A stretch of 58,500 nt of DNA from Bacillota bacterium (GCA_905372035.1 CAJPNN010000003.1:1-58500), one strand, 5' to 3'; numbered from the stretch's first letter, positions 25,721 to 34,063 are shown. A program made the numbers and translations. Notes: generated by a model not told the origin, from the letters alone.

Positions 25721-26374
25721 TTACAGGTCGATTTCTTCAAAATACTTTACAGCTCTGCGATATGATAACCATGTACATAACATGAACACGATTATACCGA
25801 TTGTAAATATGGCGACCTGAGGTATGCTTAAATTTGAAGGCTTGTTTAAGCTTTCTAAGGCGGGAATATGATGCAACATCTCCGCCACGGTTATTATAAT
25901 AAAACCGACTGCACAGAATATGATAAAAGGTTTCCCAATCTTGTAAGCCGTCTTAAAAAAACCTGCGAGAAAAATGCTGTTAAATGTTGCAAATACAATC
26001 ATTACATACCCAAGATAAGCTGCATTTGCATTCATCAATTGATTTGTAACATAAGGAGCGGCATTCCCTAAAACTTTCATCCTAATAACAGTTAGTAATA
26101 TACATAAGATAAAAGCCGTAAATTCGATGAACAAAACAAATAGATATTTAGCTGTAACCACGTTTTGTTTCTTAACCGGCAACATAACCGTGTATGTAAT
26201 ATCATCGTATTCCCGAATCTGCTGGTAAGTATGGAAAATGCCGAGACAAATGAAAAAGGAACCGACAAGAATAGGGTATCTCGGAAGCATTGTCATAGCT
26301 GAAAATGCAATAAACCAATAGCTCAAAGGATTCGCCGACAGTTTCATTTCCTTATAAAGAAGTTTTCTCATCAC
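25721..26374 (-). CDS. ABC-2 type permease, six-helix form
   Basis: An all-membrane protein of 217 residues with six hydrophobic segments and a YKEMKLSANPLSYWF start, typical of the short ABC2_membrane_5-like permeases next to bacitracin/lantibiotic-type ATPases. Its start overlaps the stop of the ATPase gene by 4 nt. Probable role: export or flipping of a lipid or peptide, or a membrane-stress response. The substrate is unknown. Confidence 0.8.
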   Translation of the reverse strand: MMRKLLYKEMKLSANPLSYWFIAFSAMTMLPRYPILVGSFFICLGIFHTYQQIREYDDITYTVMLPVKKQNVVTAKYLFVLFIEFTAFILCILLTVIRMKVLGNAAPYVTNQLMNANAAYLGYVMIVFATFNSIFLAGFFKTAYKIGKPFIIFCAVGFIIITVAEMLHHIPALESLNKPSNLSIPQVAIFTIGIIVFMLCTWLSYRRAVKYFEEIDL

Positions 26375-27105
26375 AGATTCACCTCTTCTCTTTCGATATG
26401 CACCATAATATCTTCAAGTGTCGGTGCACCGCCTATTTCTTTTGTGTAATAACGGATAAAATCTTCTTTTTTCGTAGATAGAAGCAATTCTCCATTTTTG
26501 ATGTAGGTTATAGTATCCGCACATTTCTCCAAATCACCGGTAATATGGGTAGAAAATAAAATTGCTACACCTTTTTCAGCAAGTTTCCGGAAAATTTCAT
26601 TCATTTCATCTCTGGACACCGAATCAAGTCCACTTGTCGGCTCATCCAGAATTAAAAGCTTTGCGTGATGAGAAAGAGCCAAGGTAAGGTAGAATTTCAC
26701 CTTCATCCCCTCGGAAAGTTCTATAATCTTCTTATTTTCATCAAGCTTAAATGCAGCAAGGTAATGACGATACGCTTCATTATCCCAATTGTCATAAAAA
26801 ATACGAGTAATACCTACAATATCCCTTAACTTTTTTCTTTTGTAATAATCGGTTCCACCTACTGCATAACCAATTTGCTGTTTGATTTTATCCTCATTAT
26901 CCGGATAGTCCATTCCAAGAATACAAACTCTACCGGCATCCGGATGTACAAGATTTAGAATAGCTTTAAGCGTCGTTGTCTTTCCTGCACCGTTTCTCCC
27001 TATAAATCCCATAACTTCACCGGCCTTAATATGGAAGCTGACAGGTTTCAGTTCAAAAGCCGGATAAATTTTCGTAAGACCGTTTACTTCCAGAATATAT
27101 CCCAT
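26371..27105 (-). CDS. ABC transporter ATPase (BcrA-like)
   Basis: A protein of 244 residues. Walker A is GRNGAGKTT, the LSEGMKVKFYL signature is a relaxed LSGGQ, Walker B is LLILDEPTSGLDS, and the H-loop is FSTHITGD. The ATG at 27105 has AAAGAGG 9 nt upstream; the ATG at 27114 would sit directly on the RBS. It begins 1 nt after the stop of the AbrB-type gene, so the three genes form one coupled operon. Confidence 0.92.
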   Translation of the reverse strand: MGYILEVNGLTKIYPAFELKPVSFHIKAGEVMGFIGRNGAGKTTTLKAILNLVHPDAGRVCILGMDYPDNEDKIKQQIGYAVGGTDYYKRKKLRDIVGITRIFYDNWDNEAYRHYLAAFKLDENKKIIELSEGMKVKFYLTLALSHHAKLLILDEPTSGLDSVSRDEMNEIFRKLAEKGVAILFSTHITGDLEKCADTITYIKNGELLLSTKKEDFIRYYTKEIGGAPTLEDIMVHIEREEVNL

Positions 27106-27106
27106 A

Positions 27107-27319
27107 TCATTCATCCTCTTTCTCTTCAAAAGCTGCTTCCATCAAGTGTGCAAATGCTCCCTTCGGCGGTATGGCAATACCTCGTTTTTCATCACCGAGA
27201 AGCAAAATCGTATCCCCGGATTTGATATTAAATACTTCCCGTGCCTGTTTCGGTATTACTATCTGACCTTTTTCTCCCACTGTAGCTGTCCATGCATATT
27301 TACCTTTTGGTGTCTTCAA
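27107..27319 (-). CDS. AbrB/SpoVT-family transcription factor
   Basis: A protein of 70 residues with the AbrB swapped-hairpin signature KYAWTATVGEKGQIVIPKQA, then FNIKSGDTILLLGDEKRGIAI. It is followed by a short C-terminal helix AFAHLMEAAF. The TTG at 27319, 9 nt after AGGAGG, gives the usual short N-terminus; ATGs further upstream precede the RBS. As first gene before an ATPase/permease pair it probably controls this operon, an arrangement common in Clostridia. Confidence 0.88.
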   Translation of the reverse strand: MKTPKGKYAWTATVGEKGQIVIPKQAREVFNIKSGDTILLLGDEKRGIAIPPKGAFAHLMEAAFEEKEDE

Positions 27320-27365
27320 GATGATCACCCTCCTCATTGTATGATTTGTATGATTTATATAACTT

Positions 27366-27393
27366 ATTATACTGCATAATCTCAAAAAAACAA
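27366..27393 (-). promoter_or_regulatory. Promoter of the AbrB-ABC operon
   Basis: On the minus strand, TTGTTT (27393-27388) and a perfect TATAAT (27371-27366) are 16 bp apart. Just downstream, ATCATACA occurs twice in tandem before the RBS (about 27336-27352), a possible binding site for the AbrB-type product. Confidence 0.5.
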
Positions 27394-27553
27394 GGATAAT
27401 ATCTAAATGGGAACTCGACAATTGAACTCGCAATTCAAAATGACACCATAACAAATTAAAATTTCTTGCATTTTATTTGTAATTATGGTGCTATTCAGAA
27501 TATACTAGTGATATAATTATTTTATATTTTTAAGAGGGGGGGATATACATGGT

Positions 27554-27883
27554 ATGACTTTCTTTAGTTGGTTATTTCTAAATAATAAACATATAGAAAA
27601 GATAGACTTCGGTTTTAACTTACTATTAGCTACAGAAATGCCGTTGTTGGGTTTCTATATTATTTACGGTAAATGGAACCACACAAATATTGTATATATG
27701 TATATCATGTTTGCATTCACTATATTAAATGTTTTCTTATTAATAGGAAAATACTTTAATTGTAAAGCAGAAATAAAACATAGAAAACAATTAAAACTAT
27801 TACAAATCAATAAAATCATAATATTTGTATTAGTTGTTGCGGTTTGTATACCGGAATGTATTTTTATATGTATGATCTTTTAA
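27554..27883 (+). CDS. Small membrane protein of unknown function
   Basis: A protein of 109 residues with about three hydrophobic segments (residues 20-40, 46-64 and 88-109) and a basic loop KAEIKHRKQLKL before the last. AAGAGGGGGGG lies 11 nt upstream of the ATG. The composition is very rich in Ile/Phe/Asn and AT-rich compared with its neighbours. I do not recognise a family. The next gene is of similar size and kind, which suggests a pair; immunity-type or transport-accessory roles are possible but not supported. Confidence 0.55.
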   Translation: MTFFSWLFLNNKHIEKIDFGFNLLLATEMPLLGFYIIYGKWNHTNIVYMYIMFAFTILNVFLLIGKYFNCKAEIKHRKQLKLLQINKIIIFVLVVAVCIPECIFICMIF

Positions 27884-28043
27884 GCGGAAGGCATTTATAA
27901 TAGTTATTTTAAACTGCGCAGAACTTTTTATCTTGATTCCGCTCATAAAATCCCACTAGAAATAAATGGTGTTCAACAAAAAGAAACACTTTATGCAATG
28001 AGAAGTATAAATTATTAGTATATATTTAACGGAGTATATTTAC

Positions 28044-28403
28044 ATGAATATCTTATTTAAAAACATGCTGTATAATCAATCATACACCTCAAAAGCTATT
28101 CGGCATTTCTTTGAAATGCTTTGCTCTGTCGTGACATGTATTTTATTCAGTTTTTTTGTTATATTAGATAAGGATGACACTCGATTAAAAATTATATTAA
28201 TTATATCATTGGCATTGTATTTTCTGTTCTATGTTTTAGCGTTTATTTTGCAAGTATACTTCACAGTAAAAGAGAATCAAGATAGCATAAGGAAAAAAAC
28301 GTTATACATGTATATACTTCTGAATTGTCTGTTGATGTTTATATTCGCTTTTTTATTTTTAAAAATTTATAAATATACATTTTTACTTATCAATAGCATG
28401 TAG
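28044..28403 (+). CDS. Small membrane protein of unknown function
   Basis: A protein of 119 residues with three or four hydrophobic segments (about residues 23-45, 50-75 and 90-117) and a short basic hydrophilic loop around KENQDSIRKK. ACGGAG precedes the ATG by 9 nt. It is not recognisably homologous to the protein at 27554 but shares its topology and AT-rich composition. The 160 nt between them hold no clear signal. Confidence 0.55.
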   Translation: MNILFKNMLYNQSYTSKAIRHFFEMLCSVVTCILFSFFVILDKDDTRLKIILIISLALYFLFYVLAFILQVYFTVKENQDSIRKKTLYMYILLNCLLMFIFAFLFLKIYKYTFLLINSM

Positions 28404-28456
28404 ATTATCAGATTATCGGACAAAACATCAAGTTATTGCATAATAAAAAATCAAAA

Positions 28457-28531
28457 GCACCCGCTTTGAACTGACCTCCTTCAATTAGATCCTCGCTCTA
28501 TCTTTTAGGGGTCAGTTCACTTAAGTGGGTG
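28457..28531. terminator. Large composite hairpin after trpB2
   Basis: An outer arm CACCC (28458-28462) pairs with GGGTG (28527-28531). An inner arm TGAACTGACC (28467-28476) pairs with GGTCAGTTCA (28510-28519). On the minus strand it is followed by CTTTTGATTTTTT, so it probably ends the trpB2 transcript. The inner part looks like a separate small element. Confidence 0.55.
28467..28519. repeat. 53-bp palindromic element with IS3-like ends
   Basis: On the minus strand it begins TGAACTGACCCCTAAAAG and ends GGTCAGTTCA. The 10-bp ends are perfect inverted repeats and a small inner TAGA/TCTA arm is present. TGAACTGACCCC-like sequences recall the terminal repeats of IS3-family elements, but no transposase is present. 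It may be a residual end, a miniature element or simply a terminator stem. Confidence 0.4.
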
Positions 28532-28532
28532 T

Positions 28533-29915
28533 TTATTTTATATCCGGCAAAGCATTAAATCCTGTTTCAAGATCTTCATCGGTCGGTATGTAATCGTTCA
28601 TTTTGCCGTTATTAAAAGCATCGTATGCAGCCAGATCAAAATATCCGGTACCGGTGAGTCCGAAGAGAATAACTTTTTCTTTTCCGCTTTTTTTAGCTTT
28701 CAGGGCTTCGTCTATTGCACCTTTTATTGCATGAGCCGATTCCGGAGCCGGTAAAATAGTTTCATATTTTGCAAACAGCTTTGCAGCTTCAAAAACTTTT
28801 GTCTGTTCAACGGATTTTGCGATCATATAACCGTCATGGTAAAGTTTTGACAGTATAGGTGACATTCCGTGATATCTGAGACCTCCTGCATGATTTTTAG
28901 AAGGTTTGAACTCACAGCCGAGGGTATACATTTTTGCCATAGGCGTTATTTTCCCCGTATCACAGAAATCGTATGAGTATTTTCCTCTTGTAAGCGACGG
29001 GCATGAAGCCGGCTCTATCGCAATTATTTCCGGATTATGAGTTCCTTTTATTTTATCCCCCATGAAAGGAGCTATAAGTCCTGCTAAATTTGAACCGCCT
29101 CCGGCACAGCCTATTACAACATCAGGATATACTTCGAGTTGTTTAAGAGCGGTCGCCGCCTCAAGACCTATTATAGATTGATGTAAGACTACCTGATTGA
29201 GTACGGAACCGAGAACATAACGTGTGTTAGGGGTTTTAAGAGCAGTTTCCACAGCTTCCGAAATAGCAGTCCCGAGGCTGCCGGAATTTTCGGGATCCGC
29301 TGAAAGTATTTTTCTTCCTGCATCCGTAGTATTGCTCGGACTGGCTATAACTTTTCCGCCGAAAGTTTCAATTATATTTCTTCTGAAAGGTTTTTGTTCA
29401 AAACTTACCTTCACCATATATACCGTCAAATCCATGCCGAAGAATCCGCATGCCATAGAGAGAGCCGTCCCCCACTGTCCGGCACCTGTTTCGGTAGTCA
29501 AAGACGTGATGCCCTGTTCTTTTGCATAATAAGCTTGAGCTACAGCGGAGTTGAGTTTATGACTTCCCGAGGTGTTGTTACCTTCGAACTTGTAATATAT
29601 TTTAGCAGGCGTATCAAGTGCTTTTTCAAGTTCATAAGCTCTACATAGAGGTGAAGGTCTGTACTGCTTATATATTTCAAGGACTTCATCCGGTATATTT
29701 ATAAAGCGATTTTCGTTGTCAAGTTCCTGCTTTGCAAGTTCGTCACAAAATATCGGGGTCAGCTCTTTTATACTCACGGGTTTCAAAGTTTGAGGATTTA
29801 TAAGCGGTTCGGGTTTTTCTTTCATATCGGCTCTAAGATTGTACCAAGCTTTCGGCATTTCATTTTCCGTCAAATAAATTCTATACGGATCTTTTTTATC
29901 TCTTTTCTCAAACAT
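28533..29915 (-). CDS. trpB: TrpB2-type tryptophan synthase beta-like enzyme
   Basis: A PLP enzyme of 460 residues of the TrpB2 (TrpB-like) class, which is longer than TrpB1 and lacks the TrpA contact region. PLP-binding Lys120 lies in NNTSGSHKLNSA, the phosphate loop is GCAGGGSNLAG, and further features are TTETGAGQWGTALS and GLRYHGM. It condenses indole with serine to give tryptophan. The ATG at 29915 has AAGGAGC 9 nt upstream; the frame extends to 30032 without support. No trpA or other trp gene is in the window, so it may salvage indole. A T-box lies upstream. Confidence 0.92.
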   Translation of the reverse strand: MFEKRDKKDPYRIYLTENEMPKAWYNLRADMKEKPEPLINPQTLKPVSIKELTPIFCDELAKQELDNENRFINIPDEVLEIYKQYRPSPLCRAYELEKALDTPAKIYYKFEGNNTSGSHKLNSAVAQAYYAKEQGITSLTTETGAGQWGTALSMACGFFGMDLTVYMVKVSFEQKPFRRNIIETFGGKVIASPSNTTDAGRKILSADPENSGSLGTAISEAVETALKTPNTRYVLGSVLNQVVLHQSIIGLEAATALKQLEVYPDVVIGCAGGGSNLAGLIAPFMGDKIKGTHNPEIIAIEPASCPSLTRGKYSYDFCDTGKITPMAKMYTLGCEFKPSKNHAGGLRYHGMSPILSKLYHDGYMIAKSVEQTKVFEAAKLFAKYETILPAPESAHAIKGAIDEALKAKKSGKEKVILFGLTGTGYFDLAAYDAFNNGKMNDYIPTDEDLETGFNALPDIK

Positions 29916-30085
29916 GTCTTTTCGCTCCTTTTCATAATACTTTTGCAGATAAAACAAGTAAATTTTATTAAGGTTGCAACTTCCTAATATAGTAACAGGT
30001 CCTCGATATCCTGTGACGAGATATGTCGACACACCTCAAATACGGACTACAATTATAGGAAACCGGAATTTATTATTCAATAATC

Positions 30086-30400
30086 AAAAAGACTTTCACA
30101 CCAGTTTACACTGGGGCGAAAGTCCTACTTCCACGGTACCACCCAATTGGCATTAAAGCCGCTATTCTATGCACCGACATGCACACTTCCTTTTTAACGA
30201 GTGAAGTTCCCGTCAGATACTACAGGGAAGTTTTGCAATAAACTGATAAACTGAATATCAAAGTTTACATGTCTTCCGTTCGCTCTGCCCTCATAAGTCC
30301 ATTCAATTCAATTTAAGCTATTGCAATCCCAGCATCTGCAACTCTCTTGAAGCCTGCATAGAATCTACTTCTCTTAATCACAGGTTTGTATATTCAATCT
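30086..30400 (-). promoter_or_regulatory. T-box riboswitch, tryptophan (UGG) specifier
   Basis: On the minus strand, an AGAGAG and GCTGGGATT-type Stem I apex is followed by GAATGGACTTATGAGGGCAG, in which TGG (30301-30299) sits at the specifier position. The T-box core GGGTGGTACCGTGG (30144-30131) contains the TGGT that pairs with the tRNA acceptor end. The terminator GACTTTC...GAAAGTC-TTTTT (30124-30086) follows. Uncharged tRNA-Trp would stabilise the antiterminator and allow trpB2 expression. The 170 nt between the terminator and trpB2 hold further weak hairpins of unknown role. Confidence 0.92.
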
Positions 30401-30407
30401 ACGAACA

Positions 30408-30436
30408 ATGCTACTATAAAAAATTTTAACTGTCAA
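30408..30436 (-). promoter_or_regulatory. Promoter of the T-box-trpB2 transcript
   Basis: On the minus strand, TTGACA (30436-30431) and TAGCAT (30413-30408) are separated by 17 bp. The predicted start lies just upstream of Stem I of the T-box. Confidence 0.55.
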
Positions 30437-30519
30437 TATTTTTTCATTGAATTGTTATTATTTATGAATCGTTACTTGCAAAATCCGCTTCATTAAGGAA
30501 CAATATCAAATATATGCGG

Positions 30520-31077
30520 CTAAATATACTTATTTCTAAGATATGACAAAATGCCGAGCATCTCTTCCCTATTAGCCGCATTTTCCTCTTCAAACTGTTC
30601 AGTTTCTCTATTAACCGCTTCAAGCAGTTCCGGTGACAGTTCTCTTTTTCCGAACGGGAACAGAACGGTATTCTCTTTTTCCGCATGTCTTTGCAACAGA
30701 TTCGCATATTCCATAGTATGTCCTATGACGTCCAAAAGAATATCATCCGTCAAATCCGCACCCTCCTTAATCTTAAAAGCGCACTCTTCAATTTGGCTCA
30801 CGTATAATCTTGCCAGATCATGCTCCACCATCATTCCGTTCTCGATCAATCGCTGTGCCTGTGGACCTAAATGTTCCGTCATAATCCTGAAAAGAATTTT
30901 TTCTTCTTTCCCATGATGCTGCTTATCACTGTATCGTCTCACAAAGTCAACCGCTTTCAGGAAATCCTCCGGCTCCACCACTCTTTCGTTCATAGCCTTG
31001 ATCCCCATGGCACGGAGAACATTTGTAAAATCTACAATGTTGCTGTGCTCCGTTTCTAAAACTTTTATACCGTCCAA
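30520..31077 (-). CDS. Hemerythrin HHE domain protein
   Basis: A four-helix protein of 185 residues with the di-iron ligand pattern of hemerythrins: His11 in ETEHSN, His54/His55 and Glu58 in QHHGKEE, His86 in VEHDLA, His120, and His131 and Glu135 in RHAEKEN. Such proteins bind O2 or NO, or help repair Fe-S centres in anaerobes. The start is a TTG 5 nt after GGAGGAG. It lies 1 nt after the DUF1858 gene, and the two are coupled. An oxygen or nitrosative stress role is inferred from family and context. Confidence 0.88.
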   Translation of the reverse strand: MDGIKVLETEHSNIVDFTNVLRAMGIKAMNERVVEPEDFLKAVDFVRRYSDKQHHGKEEKILFRIMTEHLGPQAQRLIENGMMVEHDLARLYVSQIEECAFKIKEGADLTDDILLDVIGHTMEYANLLQRHAEKENTVLFPFGKRELSPELLEAVNRETEQFEEENAANREEMLGILSYLRNKYI

Positions 31078-31078
31078 T

Positions 31079-31288
31079 TTACTCCTCCGCCTCTAAAAAC
31101 TTGTTAATGTCCGAAACCAGCTTGTCGGCATCCATACCGTGTACCATACAGGCATCTTCCAGTGATTCAAATCTTGCCGACGGGCAGCCCAGACACCCCA
31201 TTCCGTTTGCCATAAGGATCTGAACAACTCCCTGACCCATCATTACAGCTTCTCCTACCAATGTATTCTTATTTACTTTTTTACTCAT
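31079..31288 (-). CDS. DUF1858 redox-disulfide domain protein
   Basis: A protein of 69 residues that consists of a single DUF1858 domain. Cys32-Leu-Gly-Cys35 in NGMGCLGCPSARFESLEDAC is the hallmark of the hybrid-cluster-protein-associated disulfide family. VNKNTLVGEAV at the N-terminus is typical. The family often accompanies Hcp or hemerythrin-like proteins. Here the hemerythrin gene follows directly, and hcp itself is in the same window (56755-58389). GGAGGG precedes the ATG. Confidence 0.9.
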   Translation of the reverse strand: MSKKVNKNTLVGEAVMMGQGVVQILMANGMGCLGCPSARFESLEDACMVHGMDADKLVSDINKFLEAEE

Positions 31289-31337
31289 AACATTTCCCTC
31301 CTGACAATAATGTACCTCATCTCTTATTACACTATAT

Positions 31338-31383
31338 TTTATATTTAAAATCTACCCTTTTAAATATGATTTGAATCATATTT
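31338..31383 (-). promoter_or_regulatory. CRP/FNR-like palindrome at the DUF1858-hemerythrin promoter
   Basis: AAATATGATT (31362-31371) and AATCATATTT (31374-31383) are a perfect 10-bp inverted repeat. The core ATGAT-N4-ATCAT is close to the FNR-family TTGAT-N4-ATCAA. If the -10 is TATAAA (31343-31338, minus strand), the palindrome centre falls about 41.5 bp upstream of the start, the class II activator position. The start site is predicted, not known. Confidence 0.55.
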
Positions 31384-31399
31384 TTAAAAATTTTTTAGA

Positions 31400-31445
31400 A
31401 AAATAATAAAATCGACATAATCAGTTCGCTGCTGAGTATGTCGAT
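31400..31445 (-). terminator. Terminator of the peroxiredoxin gene
   Basis: ATCGACAT-AATCAG (31411-31424) pairs with CTGAGT-ATGTCGAT (31432-31445). On the minus strand TTTATTATTTTT follows. It ends the transcript from 32236 before the next operon. Between this and the gene at 31559 nothing else is seen. Confidence 0.65.
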
Positions 31446-31558
31446 AATTTTTAAAAATCAAACATTCAAGTAAAGAGCTTCTTAAAGCTATATGCTTTTT
31501 ATGCATTTTCCGATTCAGCCCTTTTTGACTGTTCGTTTATTCTCCATATACCGCATCT

Positions 31559-32236
31559 CTATTTGAGTTTATCATTTTTTCTGAAAGCCATAAACCAATC
31601 CAACGCATAATCGCATCCGTTATTATCTGAGACTCTCTTCTGAGCCTGCTCCATATCAAGAGGTGTAGGTACAAGAACATCATCTCCGTCCTGCCACTCT
31701 GCCGGTGTGGAAACATGATTTTTATCCGCTTTTTGTAAAGCGATTATCGTCCTTTTTATCTCTTTGAAATTTCTGCCGGTAGACATAGGATAATACATTA
31801 TGGTCCTTACTGTCCCTTCAGGATCTATAATAAACACCGCTCTTACAGTCTGTGTATTCGCTGCGTTCGGGTGCAACATCCCATACAACTTTGCGACTTT
31901 CATGGACGAATCGGCTATAAGCGGAAATCTCACCTTGCCTTTAGAAAACGGCCCCCATTCAAGTTCTTCAATTCTTCTAAGCCATGCGATATGGCTGGAT
32001 AATGAATCTATTGAAAGTCCTATCAGCTCTGTGTTGATTTCTTGAAATTCTTTATGCATAGATGCCAACATCATAAACTCTGTCGTACATACAGGTGTAA
32101 AATCCGCCGGGTGTGAAAAAAGCATAACCCATTTACCTTTAAAATCTTCCGGAAAATTTATTTTTCCTTCTGTGGTAATAGCTCTGAATTCCGGAGCTTT
32201 ATCTCCTATCAACGGTAATCTTTCTTTTTCTTCCAT
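31559..32236 (-). CDS. 1-Cys (Prx6-type) peroxiredoxin
   Basis: A protein of 225 residues. The peroxidatic Cys50 lies in SHPADFTPVCTTEF, and the long C-terminal dimerisation domain (residues 160-225) marks the Prx6 subclass. A further Cys near residue 208 (NNGCDYALDW) could act as resolving residue. It reduces H2O2 and organic peroxides in the cytosol. It has its own promoter (32286-32314) and terminator. Neighbouring redox genes fit an oxidative-stress island. Confidence 0.93.
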   Translation of the reverse strand: MEEKERLPLIGDKAPEFRAITTEGKINFPEDFKGKWVMLFSHPADFTPVCTTEFMMLASMHKEFQEINTELIGLSIDSLSSHIAWLRRIEELEWGPFSKGKVRFPLIADSSMKVAKLYGMLHPNAANTQTVRAVFIIDPEGTVRTIMYYPMSTGRNFKEIKRTIIALQKADKNHVSTPAEWQDGDDVLVPTPLDMEQAQKRVSDNNGCDYALDWFMAFRKNDKLK

Positions 32237-32285
32237 GTCATCACCTCAATTCTTAATATGTAATCTGAATATCTGCTATACAGAC

Positions 32286-32314
32286 ATACTACAATATATT
32301 AAACTTCTTTTCAA
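32286..32314 (-). promoter_or_regulatory. Promoter of the peroxiredoxin gene
   Basis: On the minus strand, TTGAAA (32314-32309) and TAGTAT (32291-32286) are exactly 17 bp apart. It lies between the acyl-CoA synthetase stop and the peroxiredoxin start. Confidence 0.5.
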
Positions 32315-32328
32315 GATGTTCATGAAAT

Positions 32329-34047
32329 TTAGTTATTGATAGCAAACCTTTTTATTTTATACGTAGTAGTTTTCTCAAATTCCGCTTCTCTTATCTTAAA
32401 TCTTTTGACTCTTTTATATCCGGTCATGTTAGCGTTTGCGTTGTCCACTTCACCCTCTATTACATTTCGTATACCGTCCGAAGTCAGATCTCCGTAACTT
32501 TCCTTAAGCGCATCGCAGTCGGGGAATATATCGGCATAAATTACGGTATCTCCGCTTTTTTCATCATCAAGCCCCCATACCACAACCTCTTTTATATACG
32601 GGCTTTGAAGAAGCGTGAATTCAACCTCTTCAGGAAATATATTTTTGCCGTTCTTTGTTACTATCACGTTTTTTTGTCTTCCCGAAATGTATAGAAACCC
32701 GTCTTTATCAAAATAACCTAAATCTCCGGTATAAAGCCATCCGTCTTTCAATACTTTTGAAGTTTCTTCCGGATCATCATAATATCCGAGCATAACCGAA
32801 TCTCCCTTGCATATTATCTCACCGATACCGTTTTCATCAGGATTGTTTATCCTTACATCAAGTCCCGGCAACGGCAACCCCGCAGATGCCGCTTTTGAAT
32901 ACCTGTCTTTGCTTACTGATATTATCGGAGAATTTTCAGTCATACCATAACCTTGAATCATGTTTATTCCGAATGCATTAAAATCTTCCACTACCTTGGG
33001 ATTGATAGCTGCCGCTCCTGTTATCATAAGCTTCATTTGACCGCCCATCGCATCCGATATGTCTTTAAAAAACTTTCTCATAGTTTTTATATTTCTCTTT
33101 TCAAGACGTTTTGAAATCGCCATGGCTTTTCTGAGTTTTCCCGCTTTACCGCTCTTTTCGGCTTTCTTCCATATTCTGCTGTGCATACTTTCAAATAAAA
33201 GCGGAACCCCGACCAACAAGCTGACTTTTGCTTCCTGCATATTTTTTACGACATGTTTAAGCCCTTCACACATCGCTATAGACGCACCTTGGTGAATTCC
33301 TGCAAGTATATGACAATTAAATTCGTATGTATGATGCATGGGAAGAACGGAAAGACCCGTAAGCCCTTTGTAACTTACATACATCGAAACATTTTCTATA
33401 TCCGCAGATATATTTTTATGCGAAAGCATGACACCTTTTGCCATTCCTGTCGTTCCGGAAGTGAAAATGATTGCACACATATCGTCATTATTTATATTCT
33501 GCTTTATATACCTTATATCGTTATTTTCTTCTATAAGCATGCGTCCTTTTTCCATAAGTGATGAAAAAGACTTATGCTTTCCGTCGTCTTTCAGGCTGTC
33601 CATTCCGATTATATATTCCAGCTCTTCAACACCTGAAACCGCATCCGTAACTTTTTTCCCCTGTTTACTCGAATATATTATGGCCTTTGCTCCCGATCGC
33701 CTCAAAAGATTTGTTATTTCCGCCTCGGGAAGCTCTTTATCTATAGGGACAATCACACCTACACCGTTTGTCACCGCAAGGTATGAAACAACCCACTCAT
33801 ACCTGTTCTCTCCGATTAAGGCAATCTTCTCTCCTTCAAGACCTAAAGACAGAAGTGATGTTCCCAAATTATTTATATCGTTCCTGAATCTCCTATAGCT
33901 TATTGCTCTATATGCTCCTCCCGGCTTGTCCTTAACTAAAAATGCCGTATCATTCCCGTAGTTTTGAGCAGAGCAGTTCACCAATTCTCTTAAATTTTTT
34001 ATTCCGAAATTTTCATATAATTCATCTCTAAATTTAATACTGTTCAC
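32329..34047 (-). CDS. Long-chain acyl-CoA synthetase (AMP-forming)
   Basis: A protein of 572 residues of the ANL superfamily. The P-loop-like motif is IIFTSGTTGMAKGV, followed by GYGMTENSP, the A8 region WLYTGDLGYFDKDGFLYISG and RQKNVIVTKNGKNIFPEEVE, and a C-terminal lysine in TTYKIKR. It activates a fatty acid with ATP and CoA for membrane lipid synthesis or uptake. It follows apbE by 16 nt and is the last gene of a long minus-strand run. The exact chain length is unknown. Confidence 0.88.
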   Translation of the reverse strand: MNSIKFRDELYENFGIKNLRELVNCSAQNYGNDTAFLVKDKPGGAYRAISYRRFRNDINNLGTSLLSLGLEGEKIALIGENRYEWVVSYLAVTNGVGVIVPIDKELPEAEITNLLRRSGAKAIIYSSKQGKKVTDAVSGVEELEYIIGMDSLKDDGKHKSFSSLMEKGRMLIEENNDIRYIKQNINNDDMCAIIFTSGTTGMAKGVMLSHKNISADIENVSMYVSYKGLTGLSVLPMHHTYEFNCHILAGIHQGASIAMCEGLKHVVKNMQEAKVSLLVGVPLLFESMHSRIWKKAEKSGKAGKLRKAMAISKRLEKRNIKTMRKFFKDISDAMGGQMKLMITGAAAINPKVVEDFNAFGINMIQGYGMTENSPIISVSKDRYSKAASAGLPLPGLDVRINNPDENGIGEIICKGDSVMLGYYDDPEETSKVLKDGWLYTGDLGYFDKDGFLYISGRQKNVIVTKNGKNIFPEEVEFTLLQSPYIKEVVVWGLDDEKSGDTVIYADIFPDCDALKESYGDLTSDGIRNVIEGEVDNANANMTGYKRVKRFKIREAEFEKTTTYKIKRFAINN

Positions 34048-34063
34048 AGCTTGCGCCTCCGTA

